This document shows, one piece after another, positions 11,227-23,649 of a stretch of 64,000 nt of DNA (positions within the stretch are counted from its first letter, which is position 1; each line of letters starts with the position of its first letter). The translations under genes and the position numbers were made by a program. The stretch lies in NCBI GenBank assembly GCA_022592435.1, contig JABYQS010000144.1, forward strand, positions 34,789-98,788, in the 5' to 3' direction. The notes below the pieces were generated by a model. It worked only from the letters and a program-made list of their open reading frames with translations. It searched no databases and was not told the DNA's origin. Source of the DNA: Cerioporus squamosus (lineage: Eukaryota > Basidiomycota > Agaricomycetes > Polyporales > Polyporaceae).

Positions 11227-14200
11227 GGCGCCTTCCTAGGGCGGGATGAACCACCTCTTCCGCATCTGGAACCTCATCATCGACCTATTTGCCCGCATGA
11301 GTACCTGGACAACACCAGTCAAACGACAGAGCACTCACATCGAACGCTTCTTCGATATCCGGGGCAGGTCCAGCAGCGGCGATCTTCTTCGGCGCCTTCC
11401 CAAGCGCTTCGGCTTTGTGGAACGCGACGGGATGGTCGCGGGAGTTGTACCTATGTGCGGGGACCTACATGTCAGCACACGCTCCCACAACGTCAGCCAG
11501 TGTGTAGCGGGGCGCACTTCTTTGCGAACGAGGTCTTGGTGGCCGTCGAGATCTTCTTGAGGACGTGGGTGTCCGCGTTGTCGCCCACACCAAGCTCGAC
11601 GATCGTGTCCCAGTCCTCGCGCGTGAGGAAGTACTCGTCCATGAACTCAATTGTGTCGTCCACGGCGCTCTGAAAGAACAACAGTGTATCTTAGCACGAG
11701 GTTAGACGAGTGCATTGGCGTTGAAGGGACGTACCGCGCCCTTCTCCATGAACAGCTGCACGATATGGGGGAAGAGCGACGGGATGTACGACTGCCGGAT
11801 CTCGGACTTATCACCCGACACCTTGAGCCGCATCCATGCCTACACGTCAGTAAGTTGCCGACTGAGCTTCGTCTGCTTAGAGTTCTGGCCAAGCCATCTG
11901 GGAAACATCGTCAATATTATCATCAAACTCTGCGCGGTAGTATGCAGGGGTGGCCGGGAAGGTGGGGCACGTACTGTGGGAACGACATGGCATTGGGTCC
12001 GCCGTAGCCTGCACCCATGTCGTAGAGGAAGGACGCCGGCCGCACCGTAGAGCAGACTGCGTGCAGTGGCATCAGGGACCAGTACTGGTTGGGGCTAGCA
12101 GATGACGTCAGAGGAGGGAGGGATAAGCAGGAGACGAGGAACATACCCATGGATGAGACTGTCGACAAGGTCGCCATCTGAGAGCGAGCGCGCCGGCTTG
12201 TCCATGAGCTCGAGGTGCTTGAGCGTCTTCTCGGGCCCATCGGCGTTCTTGATGCGCGAAGGCGTCGTCTTCAGGTAGTTTTCCTGCATGAACAGCGGCA
12301 CGAAAGACGGGTCGTGGAAGTAAAGCTCCATCTTGTCGCCGAGCGTCTCTCGCGAGGTCGGCGAGAACATCTGCGGGCCAAGCATCTTGTTGAGGACGCC
12401 GAACGGCGTCATCACCGAGTACTTCTCGTTCATCTTGACCCTGTCGCACTGTCAGCATGCATCGAGCGCCAGTCTAAGTGGGCTGAGACATACATGGATT
12501 TGCCCTCATCGAAGTCCATAGTTGTGCTAGACAGCCTCCACGTCGCGAGCATGTTTAGAACCTGCCGGATGTCCGACTGTGCACCCTGGACCAGCTGGTC
12601 AACGACGTTCGCGGGGACCTTCATCTTCTCCCTACGAGATGATGAGTGCGACGCCCCGATAGTCGCAATGACACACCTACTTGTAGAGAATACTGAGGAT
12701 CCTTGAGCGGATCGCTTGTGCTTCGGGCCTCCTGAACGTCATGGTGTACGTGACATTGATCAGGGGCTTCAGCTTCTGCGCTCGCCGGTCGCGTTCGCTA
12801 TACAAATGATAGGAATCTTGGTCTTCTTGATGAGAGCAGTGAGTGCACCGACGCCACCGCGGTCGCCAGCTGACATGCCGTCGACCTCGTCCATGATGAG
12901 GCACGACTTGTCGGTGATGGTCACTCCAGCAGCGTTTGTCTTCTACAAACGAGAACGTTTCAGCAACACGGAAACCTTCACGAGACTCGAGAACTTACAG
13001 CTCCACCGGTCATCCACGCCCCACCGGTCATCCACCCATCCAGTGACGAGTTCATGATGTCTGTGCTGTTCTCGACGAGCTTCTTGCTCCGCGCGTCACT
13101 GGCGTTGAGCTCGATTGGCGTGAACCCCGCGAGCTTCGCACACAGGTGGGCGCTGGTCGTCTTCCCGATTCCTGGAGGACCAGTGATCATGACCGCGCGG
13201 AATACGTTCATGCCATCCTTGCCTGATCTCTTGAAATTCGACTTGAGACTGCTGTCCCAGCTGCTCAGCCACGCCTGCAGCTTCTCAATGTTCGTCTTGT
13301 TGCCGCAGATCTCCTTCAGCGTCTGCGGGGCGCAGCGGTCTGTCCAGAGTTGGTTCGTTGCTGCGGGCTTCGCAGCACTGTTCGCCAGGTAAGTACCTGA
13401 GCATGTTTCATGTTGAGTCACTTACACTCCACTCGCGGCGGTCTCCTTCGCGGCTTGCTTCTCGCGCTTCTCCATCTCCTTCGCACTCTGTCGAATCGCC
13501 TCCTGCTCCTTCTCGATCTTCTTGCGTGTCTTATCGTCGAGGTTGCTCTCGTCTGTCACACGCGTGGTGATGGGGTTTCAGCACACCGTCCTCGTCAAGC
13601 GATGCTGGCCGAGCACGACGAAGGAAGTCTTGGAAGACGGCTGCCCGGTGACGCGCCTGCCGTAACGCTTCGCCAGCTCGACCGCCTTGTCGCGGGGCAG
13701 GCCGCTCAGCTCGCCGGTGAACACGAAGGACAGGCCGGCGAGGCAGTTTGAATCTGAAGGAATCGGTATTTCCTTCGAACCAGGGTTGGACGGACCGGCG
13801 CGTGCCTTCATCGCATACCAGCTGTACAGTAATGTCAGCGTTTGATCGATTTCGGCCAGGAAAGAACGCACTTGGGCTTCTTCACGGACTTGTCTTCAGC
13901 CTTGTCCTCTGTTCTAGCCGACTTCTTCTCCTCCGCCTTCGCCGGCTTCTTCTCCTCCGCCTTCGCCGGTTTTCGCCGGTTTCTTGTCCTCAGTCTTCGC
14001 TTTCGTAGCTGACTTGGCTGGCGTCGACTTCGCAGGAGCTGACTTCGCCGGAGTCTTCTTCGTGGGCGCTGGAGCCTTGCCCTTACCCTGCTTGATGACC
14101 TCGTCGTTGTCTTCGTCCATCACGAAGTCGTCATCGTCATCTTCCTCCCCTGACGATGCGATGAAGTCGTCGTCCTTTGTCTTCTTCTTGCGAGCGGACG

Positions 14201-14600
14201 TGGACGTAACGGCCTCGCGGGGAGTCGCCGTCTTCCGGGGAGTAGCGTCCTCCTTCTTGAAATGCTTGGACTCCCTCGCATTCGCTTCAGGTTTCGGAGC
14301 AGACGTGCTCGGACGGGGCTTAGATGTGGCTTGCTTCTTCTTGGGCGGCGATACCTCGGCCTCGTCGTCGTCGCTGGACACGACCATCTTCGCTTTGCGC
14401 TTCAGTGGTGCTGAGACGGGAACGTAGGCAAGGATCTCGGTCTGCTGCTCTAGTGTGACCTCCGAGGCACCGGCGTGGAAGCGAGAGGCGAGCCGACCCA
14501 GCTCAACACGAACTTCGTTTGTTCCGCCCTCCGCGCGCGAATTCGTGTGAGGATAGCGGTGGACAGCGATGAGAACATTGTTGTCAGGTCTCTACTGCAT
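11227..14600 (-). pseudogene. RFC1: Replication factor C large subunit, decayed copy
   Basis: The minus strand encodes, in order: an acidic/Lys-rich N-terminal region (from about 14600, MVVSSDDDEAEVS at 14387), a BRCT domain (CLAGLSFVFTGELSGLPRDK, about 13745-13610), a helical linker (DDKTRKKIEKEQEAIRQS), the AAA+ clamp-loader core with Walker A GPPGIGKTT (about 13160) and Walker B LIMDEVDGMS (about 12890), and the RFC1 C-terminal domain (FSPTSRETLGDKMELYFHD; ending near 11227). Family knowledge: RFC1 is the large subunit of the PCNA clamp loader and is essential. Four changes break this copy: an 11-bp duplication near 13962-13983 that shifts the Lys-rich repeat; loss of the end of the BRCT domain near 13606 with a frame change; a 2-bp insertion near 12790 between IICIAN and DRRAQKL; and TAG at 11842-11840 where RQLTDV continues into the AWMRLK frame. 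Introns are otherwise clean. A working copy should exist elsewhere. The alternative is assembly error. Confidence 0.85.
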
Positions 14601-14699
14601 GCGGTGTAAAGGATGCGTCCGTACGGTCCATGGATCGGCATGCGGGTGGCCCCTCTGGAAGTGGGAGCGCCACGGCTTCTCAGCTTGCGACCGACGGAC

Positions 14700-17470
14700 A
14701 TCTCGGGGCGCTACCGCCGGACATCTCGGGACGCGACCGCCAGTGCACGGTCGTCCTCGCTGGGCGTCCGCAGTCGGGAGGTAGGAAGCTACGTGCGTTG
14801 TATGACGTGTTGCCACTGCTAGGGTTTTCGTGCCCTACGCTGCTGCCGCCGAGCAAAGGGGGCGCGGGTGAAACTGACAGGAAGGCAGGAAAACAGATTG
14901 AAGCAAAAGACTAAAGCGACATAAGTGATAGGACGGGAGCACATCGAAGTAAACCGCTGCGTCTTCGGATGGTAACACAAGTACTCACTTTGCGCCACAG
15001 GTATCATATTCCTCCTCGAACTCGTGCCAAGCGAGACTTGCAAATCCGCCGTGCCTGGTGCATCCTCCGGAGCAGACTTGCATGTGTCTCCGCGCCGGGG
15101 AGAATAGCCGACATACGATATGGAGTGAGGTCCCGGACGATGACGATGCGAGTGTTCGGGCTCCGAATCATCCATGCTCTCTTGGAAGAACTCGAGATCG
15201 AAGGTCGGAGAGCATGGAGACTTGTAGCCTTAGGAAGTCTCCTGTAGACCTGAATTTGAAGATGAGAGAATGCGAGCTCACATACCAATGTCTCTGCAGC
15301 AGCTCTTCACGACCAATGCCATTCCGCCCCCGCCCCTCACGTGCGTACGCAGAACAAAGGGTAATTTTGAGCATCGCTACCAATGAGCACGAGAAAGCGT
15401 AAGCCGCGCGCTCTCAAATACGTATGGCGAACTGACGAGGATGAGTAGTCTCGAGGTGACCCAGTATGCACTAGTCAAGGAGGCAGGCGCAGGGACGGGG
15501 CGGACAAGAGAGCAGCCGACACAACTTGGGAGCGGCAGACGAAAAGCCAGAGGGTAAAGGGAGACCCTCAGTCGACTTACAACTTCATGTTATGTAAGTA
15601 CAGTTCAATATCAATTCGCGTCGCGTCTCGGCGCCTGCGACTCATCCTTCAGCCACGTGCCCGCCGTCCTTGCTCCCGACCGTCAGTGTCACCTCCTGAG
15701 TCGTCTTCAACTTCAAGTTCCAAACATTCCCCGCACACTCTTGATATCACCATTCTGGTCGCTGAACCCACAACGCCCGACATCATCATGCTCGCGTTCT
15801 ATCGTTCATGCTACCCATTCCAGTCGATCTTCACTCTGGCTCAATCGTAAACATACATTCATGCTGCAAGAAGATGACGCGCTACAAGTGCTTTGCAAAT
15901 GCGGACCAGCTCAAGTAAACCTCACGGGTTCGGAGATTGGTCCCGTCTCCAGTGCAAGGGTGAGTCTTTGCATGACTCTGCTTGATGGATGCTTCATACG
16001 TGGCCAAGTTACTTGTCGATTGTTGTCTCAAGCAGAGCACACTTTACCCTCAGCCACGAGACAAGAAATTCGGTCGACTGCTCCCCCCCCCCCAGCCCCC
16101 AGCTCCGCGAGGCCGTCTTCGATTGTGATATGACCGGGTACGGCTTCATCCGTACATACTGCGTCAAGGCCGACATCTGACATTGCAGGGCATTTATCGC
16201 GCACCTTTCGTCACCAGTTCGGACACATACACCTGTTGTGACTTTCTGTTCCGCTCATCTCTTCCCCGGCTCTATCGGGTGTCGCCTTCGCCACCCTCCC
16301 CGGTCCTCTACCCGCTCTCTCTCGCTCTCGGACTCTCCTCAGCTTGTGGGATTCCAACAGTTGCACCACCTTCTCAATCATCACGGCGAGCGGGTGTATT
16401 ATGGTGGCTGAGAGAGTGCAGAGCAGGGTGACACACGGCGCACGCGTTGTTATCCTGCTGTCTCCATCCTCTACGGACCGCGGACCACGCTCATCCTCCA
16501 TCACGCCAGCCCATCGTCCGCCACCGTTCCTCCTTTGACCGCGGTGTACGGGCCTCAGCGCAGCAGCCCGTCGCCGGCGCCGCAAACGTACAAGATAATG
16601 AGAAGAGGAGAAGGAGACGGGGGACCCGCGTCCTCCCCTGCTCTCTCATTGTGAGGCTTGCACGTCATCCTCGCCGGTACCCCGAAGATCCGTCAAACTG
16701 GGGACGTACTCAGCCTGAGCTTTGAGGGGATCCTGCCCAACACGTACGCATCGGTGCGGTCCGCATTTCGCTGACCTACGACCTGATACACCCGCGTTGT
16801 CGCCATCTCTCTCCTTGTCACGCCAGCCAGCCAGGAGAGTTGCATGTCTATCGTCTTGCAAGGTCTCCAGAGTGTGTCGGCGGGGAAGATGGATAGTCCT
16901 CATACATCCGGTGACATGACGGAACTTCTGTGGCGAAGTGGTATTTCGTGATTGTGCAACCTACTGGTGAATCGTGTGTTCGTTAGTTCTAGTCCTTCTA
17001 TTGTCTTTCTCTGCCATGCATGCCCTGCCCCGCCCGACCTCAGCGACGCCTCCGCTTCCCAGCGCGTAGCCCACTGTGTGTCGTCGTGTCTCGGGAGCGC
17101 GGATGTCGCTGCAGAACATCACGTATTCAAGGCTGAGGATTGAGACGCGACGGACAATAGTGACATAACGTATCTGGTATGGATCCCATGTACGCGACAC
17201 AGTCTACTAGGCGACAGCGACAGAGTGAGAACGCAGCGATGAGGCTGTTGGGCTTATGTAGTATTTTTGTGACCTTGCCAGGACGTATGCGTTTGAAGCA
17301 GGCCGAGAGCAAGTGAGCGAGGTCGAGAGGCTGGAAGACTATGACAGCGGAAGGCGAAGCGTAAAGACGGCTTCAATCAGGAGAAATATATCTGAGTCGA
17401 GAGAGCTCTCGAGACTCGGGAGGAGCAATAGCCTGATACTCAGGTACGCGAGCACTCACTCTATGCTACG
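14700..17470. other. Gene-poor stretch
   Basis: No gene I can support. On the minus strand around 15060-14985 a short Cys/His-bearing stretch (AWHEFEEEYDTCGAK) ends at a GTGAGT donor and may be an exon. A run of C occurs near 16082-16096. The rest shows no recognised coding signal. Confidence 0.45.
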
Positions 17471-17489
17471 ATAATTCTCAAGATAACTA

Positions 17490-18060
17490 CCTAAGCATCA
17501 GACGAAGAAGGCAGGTGGGCGTAGCAAACGAGGAGGGTAGGCGGCCCGAGGAGGGGGGTGGGCAGGTGAGCCAGCGAGCGATGGTCGTGAGTGAGACCCA
17601 TACAGCCAGTAGGCGAGATGGAGACGGTGTGGCAGGCGAGCGAGACAGTGATGACGAGGCGGGGTAGGCGGAGGGGAGACGGAGCGGCAAGCAGGATGGA
17701 GCGGCAGGCAGGATGGAGACAGCGCAGGAGGCGAGCGAGACTCAGATGACGATATGACGAGGCGGCATAGGCAGGCGCGAGATGGCGGGGCAGGCGAGAT
17801 GGAGACAGTGGTGATGAGGCGAGGTAGGCGGGCGGGAGACGGATTTGGAGCGGCAGGCGAGACGAAGACGGCGCAGGAGGCAAGCGAGACAGAGTTGGCG
17901 AGATGGGCAAGATAGAGATGACGAGATAGGCAAGACAGCGATGGCAAAGCGGGTGAGCGAGGCGAAGACAGGTGGTGGTAAAGAGAGGCCGGCAGGCGAT
18001 CGAGCGAGAGACGGGCAAATAAGCAAGACGAGGACGCACAATTCAGAGGCGTGAAGAGGA
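17490..18060 (+). repeat. GA-rich degenerate tandem repeat
   Basis: Purine-rich DNA built of imperfect units such as ggcaggcgagatggagac, repeated irregularly across about 570 bp. It leaves Pro/Arg-rich frames open on the complementary strand, which I take as a by-product. Confidence 0.7.
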
Positions 18061-18560
18061 GTTACGGGCAGCCAAGCCGGCGAGCGAGCCGTTGCGGATA
18101 GAAGGACAGGCCAGCGAGATTCGTGGGCAGGAGACGTGAGGCAGGTCCGGCACATTGGGCGATGAGGAGCGCAAGTTGCAGCTGGGTGAGATGGGCAAGC
18201 GAGCGTCCGGGCAGACGAACAAGTATGCAAGCGGGAAAGGGGCGAACAAGGGTGCAGGGTGGGAAGCTGGACGTACGAGAGACGAGGTCGGCGTAGCGCA
18301 GGGACTGCGTGGAGGACGGGGGCGACGTCTTCCCAGACGTCCGAAGAGGGCCGACGCTCAATGATGCAGAACGACAGTTCCGAGCCTGCAACGAGCTAGT
18401 GGAAGACGGGCGGCCTGATGCGGGAGGGCAGGAAGTCGTGTCCTGTGCCAAGACTGATTTATTCGTTTCCTCAAACATCGTGAACTCAGCGTCAGTGAAG
18501 AGCGCGCTCAATCGCTTGTAGATGTACAGGCAGTACGATCGTGTTCCCGGAGTGCGAGGA

Positions 18561-20540
18561 TTACGCAAGGGACACAGGTCGTGGGGAGCTGCTACCCAAG
18601 AGCGCGCCAGGTCGGATGGTGCTGTGACTGGCAATAGTGGAATCACTCTTGCGGCAGTCTTCCCTCGCCTTCTCCGCAGCCGTCGACGTACTGGCATCGC
18701 CGCCGTCCGATGGACGCCTGGTATGTTCGACGTCTTGGGCGGATTGGGCTGGCTGAGCGGGTTGCTGAGTGGAATGAACGGGTTGAGCGCGTTGTGGGCC
18801 CTGAATCGGCGCCTGTACTTCGGCAGGGAAATGGGCATCCTTAGCGGGGGTCTGCGGAGGCGATGTCGAAGGAGTGCACCGCCCTGTGGCAGCAGGTTTC
18901 GGTAGTGGTGGTGGCGGCACGGCAGCGCTGACCTGGCCGGGGAACTTCTGCTGACTCGCCTTCCGGCCACCACCAAAAACACTCTGCAGAATCTTCTGGC
19001 CTCCCAAACCAGGATAATTCTATTTGGAAACCCCGGGTGCGCGCAGAACCCGGGTTGCCAGTTAGGAAACCCGGTTTCTCGCAACCCAGGTTTCCAAACT
19101 GGCTCCGAGAGGCCGGCCGGTAAGCGCTCCGTATTATCCCAAAACGGGCGACCGTCGTCGTATGACGTCGCCCTTGTACCCAGGCGCGCGCAACTGGAGG
19201 AGAGTAGTAGGCAAGCCGCTGCAAACTCAATGTACGGAGCAACCGTGTGAGCGCAGAAGCGGAGAAACAAGTGCAAAACTCCCGATTCTGAGGTACATAA
19301 GTTCAGAAAGTCAGCAGCCACACAAGCATACAACGTCAGGCTTCAGCGTAAGACTGGCCAGGCGAAGGCCACCTCGACCGAGTAGCCCGAGAAGATTGTC
19401 CCAAGTTCGATCATACGTTCGGCCCGGGTCGCACGAGTCCGCAGACATTGCCTGGTTGCAGACTCAGCATGCTAACGGGTCACCGGTAGTCCAGTCGCCT
19501 CCGAGCTACGGCAGCAGCACTCATGCATCATGGCTGGCCATGGCTGCCAGCTGGGTGCCAGGGCCCAGTGGACTAGGCTGAATCGAACTCGGTTCCGGAA
19601 GGATGGAACCGAGGCTAAACGCGAGCCTGTATAGGCTAACCACACAGATAATAATGGAGCCGTTGCGCTAAGAGCAACAAGGTACGATACTCCGAGTCAA
19701 TCGGCGGGATGAATGAACATCAGGAAACGCGTTTGGCGCTATCCCGGCTGTGCGGTGCTAGGTGGAGCGACAGCGCGATAGAGATCCCCCCCATCATACC
19801 GAGCCGCCGGTCTCTGCCCGGAGCGCCCTGTCTCTACCTGGCTCTATCCGGAGCAGCTGTCTCTATCCGGCTCTGTCCAGAGACACGTCCGAGCCCTCCC
19901 CCTTCCCCTCTCCCCATCCCACCTCAATATTCTGTTCTTAATGGCCGACTACTGCCCCATCATGATCACATTTTCATGGTAAGAGCTGTTCTGCCCCTCC
20001 GGTACCAGTGTCCAGTAAGTGTTCACAGAGCTCGAGCTTGCCGACGGGAAAATGATTCCCCGATAGCTCGGATAGAGTCGGATAGAGCCCATAGAGCCAC
20101 AGAGACGCCTGTCTCCGCACAGCAAATAACGCGTTTCCTGATGAACTCGAGCCTGCCACAGTAAGTACTAATGCAGTCAGCTTGCATAGCGGCTTGCCCT
20201 CCCTCGCGTCCGTGTCCGGCCTGGCCAACCCTAGCCAAAGCTCCTCGTCCTTGCGTCCGCGTAGCACATTCCGCGTCCAGCAAAGCTCATTGACGAAGCT
20301 GGATTGCCAGAGTGGCTTTGGAGGACGCATACGACGGCGCGCCGGGCTATCTGAATTGGGCGCTTCCAGGCCGGCCAGCGCCTAACTTCCGGCCGACCTT
20401 GAAACCCCATACTAATAGCGACCGGCCGATTATAGTCGCAGAACCCGGGTTCTACTGCGGAACCCGGGTTTCCAAATAGAATTATCCCCCAAACCACGCG
20501 ACGGTGGTCGCTCCAACCAGGGGTCAATCAAATGAGGCAT
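18561..20540 (-). pseudogene. Unknown protein gene, exon split by a TIR element
   Basis: On the minus strand a frame begins at 20540 (MPHLIDPWLERPPSRGLG) and is interrupted at 20497 by the element at 19012-20487. On the far side it continues from 19011 as GGQKILQSVFGGGRKASQQ, in the same phase once the element and one copy of the 9-bp target duplication are removed, and stays open to 18561. The downstream part is Pro/Gln/Ser-rich (PPPPLPKPAATG) and probably disordered. I do not recognise the family. The ATG lies in an ordinary context; introns beyond these exons were not resolved. The disruption looks recent, because both target duplications are still identical and the flanking frame has no stop. 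Confidence 0.6.
19012..20487. mobile_element. Non-autonomous TIR element, MULE-like by its 9-bp TSD
   Basis: The two ends are inverted copies beginning ggataattctatttggaaac, with a further imperfect inverted stretch (cccgggt...agaacccgggtt) to about 50 bp. Perfect 9-bp direct repeats cccaaacca flank it at 19003-19011 and 20488-20496. Length is 1476 bp. The interior has no transposase-like frame, so it appears non-autonomous. Family knowledge: 9-bp target duplications are typical of Mutator-like elements (hAT elements make 8 bp). Confidence 0.85.
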
Positions 20541-20559
20541 CGCTGAGAGCGTTTTGGTT

Positions 20560-21006
20560 GTCTTAGGCCGAGAATAGGGCAAAGAAACGATAATGATATG
20601 CATTTCGGATGCGCTGCGAAGGAATAGCTGGGAGCAGGAGGCCGCCAACGCCAAAAGTTGAAGGCTTCATGTAAGACAAGTGACGGAAGTGGGGCCAGCG
20701 CAACGAAGTCACAGCGAGGTGATCTTTCGCTGCCAGACTAGTCCAGGAGCACTTACCACCACCACTTAAACTGGTATAGAGATCATCAAGCTTGGTACAC
20801 AGGGTATGAGGTCGTTCGTGCGCGCGCGCGAGAGGTGGGCGTGTGCAGAGGGGGGATGGTTCACGACAAATTGAACTTTAACTTGCTGAGCTGCAATCGT
20901 CTTGCCATAGTTTGCTAAATACGTATTGTGCCCGCTTGAGAACAGGTGAGTAGGTAAGGAGCTGGCAGAGGAGAAGGAGGAGGAGAGGACGACGGTGAGC
21001 GCAGGA
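20560..21006. other. No gene seen
   Basis: Upstream region of the split gene. Short CG-dinucleotide run near 20818-20830. Nothing else recognised. Confidence 0.4.
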
Positions 21007-21008
21007 TA

Positions 21009-21275
21009 CTGTACTGATCAGACGTTAGCGGCGGGTCACGCGTCACAAGGCCCTCCGCCGCCGCTATTTCTGGGCCCGGTCACAGGTCACCGGGGGCCCC
21101 GCCGCTTGTGACGGACCCATCTCCGGCATCAAAACACCATATATGGCATTTTTGCGGGCGGCTCCGCCGCCGTTTGCCCTCCTGTCACGCGTCACCGGGC
21201 CCTCCGCCGCCCCGCCGCTATGGACCGGAGGTGTCACAGCCCAGAACCCCCGCCGCTAACGTCTGATCAGTACAG
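21009..21275. mobile_element. MITE with 27-bp TIRs and TA target duplication
   Basis: The 267-bp element has ends ctgtactgatcagacgttag... and its exact inverse, directly flanked by TA on both sides (21007-21008, 21276-21277). The interior is very GC-rich, with repeated ctccgccgcc and gtcacgcgtcac motifs. TA duplications point to the Tc1/mariner superfamily. No coding capacity. Confidence 0.85.
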
Positions 21276-21819
21276 TACTGTCATGTGATATGTTAAGGGC
21301 AGGCGTACGCTGACTTCAAGATGCTTCGCACTGCCAGTTGTTCGCGCCACAACTCAATTACCAAAATTTTCAGCCTATGCATCCTCAGGAACTACTGGTA
21401 TTTCTCACGTCTTGGCAAGTTGGACGTCTTGTTCTTCTGGCGGCATGGCTCGCAAGTGCTAGCGACATCTCTGTGGCTATGTAGGCGGTCTCCGGAGCCT
21501 CTCGAGCTCAGCAGCGGGCTCTCCGAGGTCCCTTCCCAAGATATCGCACCCGCGTCCGAGATACGACGAAAACGCAGTGAGTCCACGACGGCCCGCTATC
21601 ACATAATCAAATGACCTGCACATTGCTAGCCGGCGATGGCATGTCCCGTGAACGCCGGCGGGGGTGGATTACTGGCACCGGGCCGGGTAACATTGTTAAC
21701 CACCCGCAAACAGCCTTGGCCTCGACGAGACCACGGTCCTCTAGGACATGCCGGCGTGTTGTATAGCGAAGCCGAACTGCAGGAGGTCTTCGAGGTCGGG
21801 ATTCTCCTCAGATTCTTTT

Positions 21820-22483
21820 CACGTTGTTCTCCTATTCCAGCACGATCTCGCGGGTGGCGCTCTCAGGCCTTCCTGGCTCGTTCGTGGCATGATGCCGCTG
21901 AATGGCCCTTCTTCTATGTGACACGGATCTTCAAGGGCGCAAAAAGGGTGCGACGCATCCGCGAAGTAGAAGAGCCCCTTCGACTTGTCGGTGACCCGGA
22001 GGAACGTCATGACCAACTCTCGAGCACTCTACCGCGTTCAGCATGCAACAAGTACTCGTCAATGATGATGAGACGTCCGAGGTTCGTGTAGTTCGTGTCC
22101 GTGCTCATCCGCGTGTTCACGTACCCCTTCTCCGGTGCCGTGACGAAGATCTGCGTCTCCTAGATCTGCTGCTTTTTCATCTACGCGTCGCCTGTCAGCT
22201 CTCTGACAATCAAGTCGTACGCGGCGAGAGGCGAGATGCAGTTGCCCACCACCTCCTGAACATGGGCCTTCATAATAGAACTATCCGCATTCGCACGCAA
22301 CATGGTAGCTTCCCTCGCCTCCTGCTTCCGCCATAGTGGGCCTGCCCGTCGTTCAAGTTCTATGACTCTTTTTTGGAGACCGATCGCTCTTTGTTCACAA
22401 GAAAGGCGTATGGCCTGGCTCTTGCTCAAACTGTCGCGCTTCCCTTGATAACTAGTATGCCCCGCATCGAAAACAACATGCAC
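21820..22483 (-). pseudogene. Conserved-looking protein relic with in-frame stops
   Basis: The minus strand from 22483 reads a helical, charged stretch (LERRAGPLWRKQEAREATML...), then ELTGDA, a TAG, MKKQQI, another TAG, and [18 protein letters not shown]. It continues to [17 protein letters not shown] and, after a frame change, FLRVTDKSKGLFYFADASH. The quality of the peptide between the stops suggests a once-functional protein. I do not recognise the family. Either two nonsense changes have occurred or I have misread intron positions. Confidence 0.35.
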
Positions 22484-22689
22484 GCCTCTAGATCTCGACC
22501 AGTTTTTGCCACAGTACCGCTATATCAAGATCAAAGCCGGACACAAACGCGCTAAACGTGCATGCGTTCAGAAGGCCGGCAGGTCGGCTACGGGTGCGTT
22601 CGAAGACACGTAGTGCACCAATGGGTTCATTGTGAACATTAAGTTGTGCAGTATGAGAGGGAGCGGAGCAAAGAATGTATCTAGAGCTA

Positions 22690-23444
22690 CTGGAGGCGCT
22701 TCCTCATGTCGCTCCTGGAAGAGCGCACTTTGGACACGAGAGGGGTCGTCTTCTTCATCAAGAGTCTGAGACTCCTACCGATCGTACTCGTCAGCGAGCT
22801 TCTTGGGTTATGAATTATCAAGGGAGCTCACCGTCTCGGGGCTTGAGATACGGCAGTTTGTTGATAGAGAATTCGTTGGCTCCTAGTATGCAATGACGTT
22901 AGTATTGCGACCACATAGTCAGAGGATCACGTACCGCCTGCTAGATACGACGATGCTACGATGGCATCTATCTGTACCCGAGCGACGACGCGGCAGGAGG
23001 GCCTGGTTGGTGGCGGTCGAGGAATTGACGGGGCGAGGCCTCGCGCTGGCTTTGCTCAACTCAATGAGAATGTTGGCGAAGTATAGGACTTCGGCACATA
23101 TCCCGCTTCCATATTGAGCATTGATAGGTCGGATCTAGGTTGCGCAGTTGTCTGGAAGGTTGTTCGGCGGTAGTGTTGAAAAGGGCGTACTCACGGACGA
23201 CGAAGAAGCATTCAAGACATTACTCTGCTGCAGACAAGGAGTATGGAACGAAACCTCCGTCGAGGGACCGGTTGGAGCGACTCCCGAAGAAGGCTCAGGA
23301 AGGTCTCTGAACGCATCGGGATGAGTACTCGGTACGGGCATGTAGACTACAAGCTGACACTTACTCGTCATCGTCTCCGTCCTCGGGATACATCAGCTGG
23401 CAGGCTAAGAAGTCCCTGAAGCCTGGAGTTGTATCGTCGCTCAT
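22690..23444 (-). CDS. Unknown protein, several exons
   Basis: A minus-strand model starts at 23444 (MSDDTTPGFRDFLACQLMYP). A GTAAGT...TTCAG intron (about 23364-23304) joins DDDE to DLPEPSSGVAPTGPSTE, and a second intron (GTGAGT...CCTAG, about 23197-23134) joins SSSS to IRPINAQYGSGICAEVLYF. Later exons (NEFSINKLPYLKPRD and DEEDDPSRVQSALFQE) are suggested by further introns around 22925 and 22790. The composition is acidic and Ser/Pro-rich at the N terminus. No domain recognised. The 3' end is uncertain. Confidence 0.4.
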
Positions 23445-23649
23445 AGGAATGGTTGATGGATTGTGAGAAGGGACGAGTGGCTGGGGTTCTACAGAGGCAT
23501 CAGCCAACGGAGGCGAAGTCCGTTCCGAGCACACGCAGGCACCTTGACAATAGGGTGTGTGTGATAGAGTTACAAAGGGGCATTCACAATAGCCTGTGAT
23601 TGGTATTAGCATGATCGAGAAGACGGGCAGACCCTCTCGTGAGTAACGG

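Noticed and set aside
17490..18060. GA-rich tract as coding sequence
   Set aside because: Open frames are Pro/Ser/Leu-rich repeats with no start, splice or domain signal.
18062..19333. 423-codon minus-strand open frame
   Set aside because: It runs across the end of the TIR element into GA-rich repeats and conflicts with the better-supported frame rejoined by removing the element.
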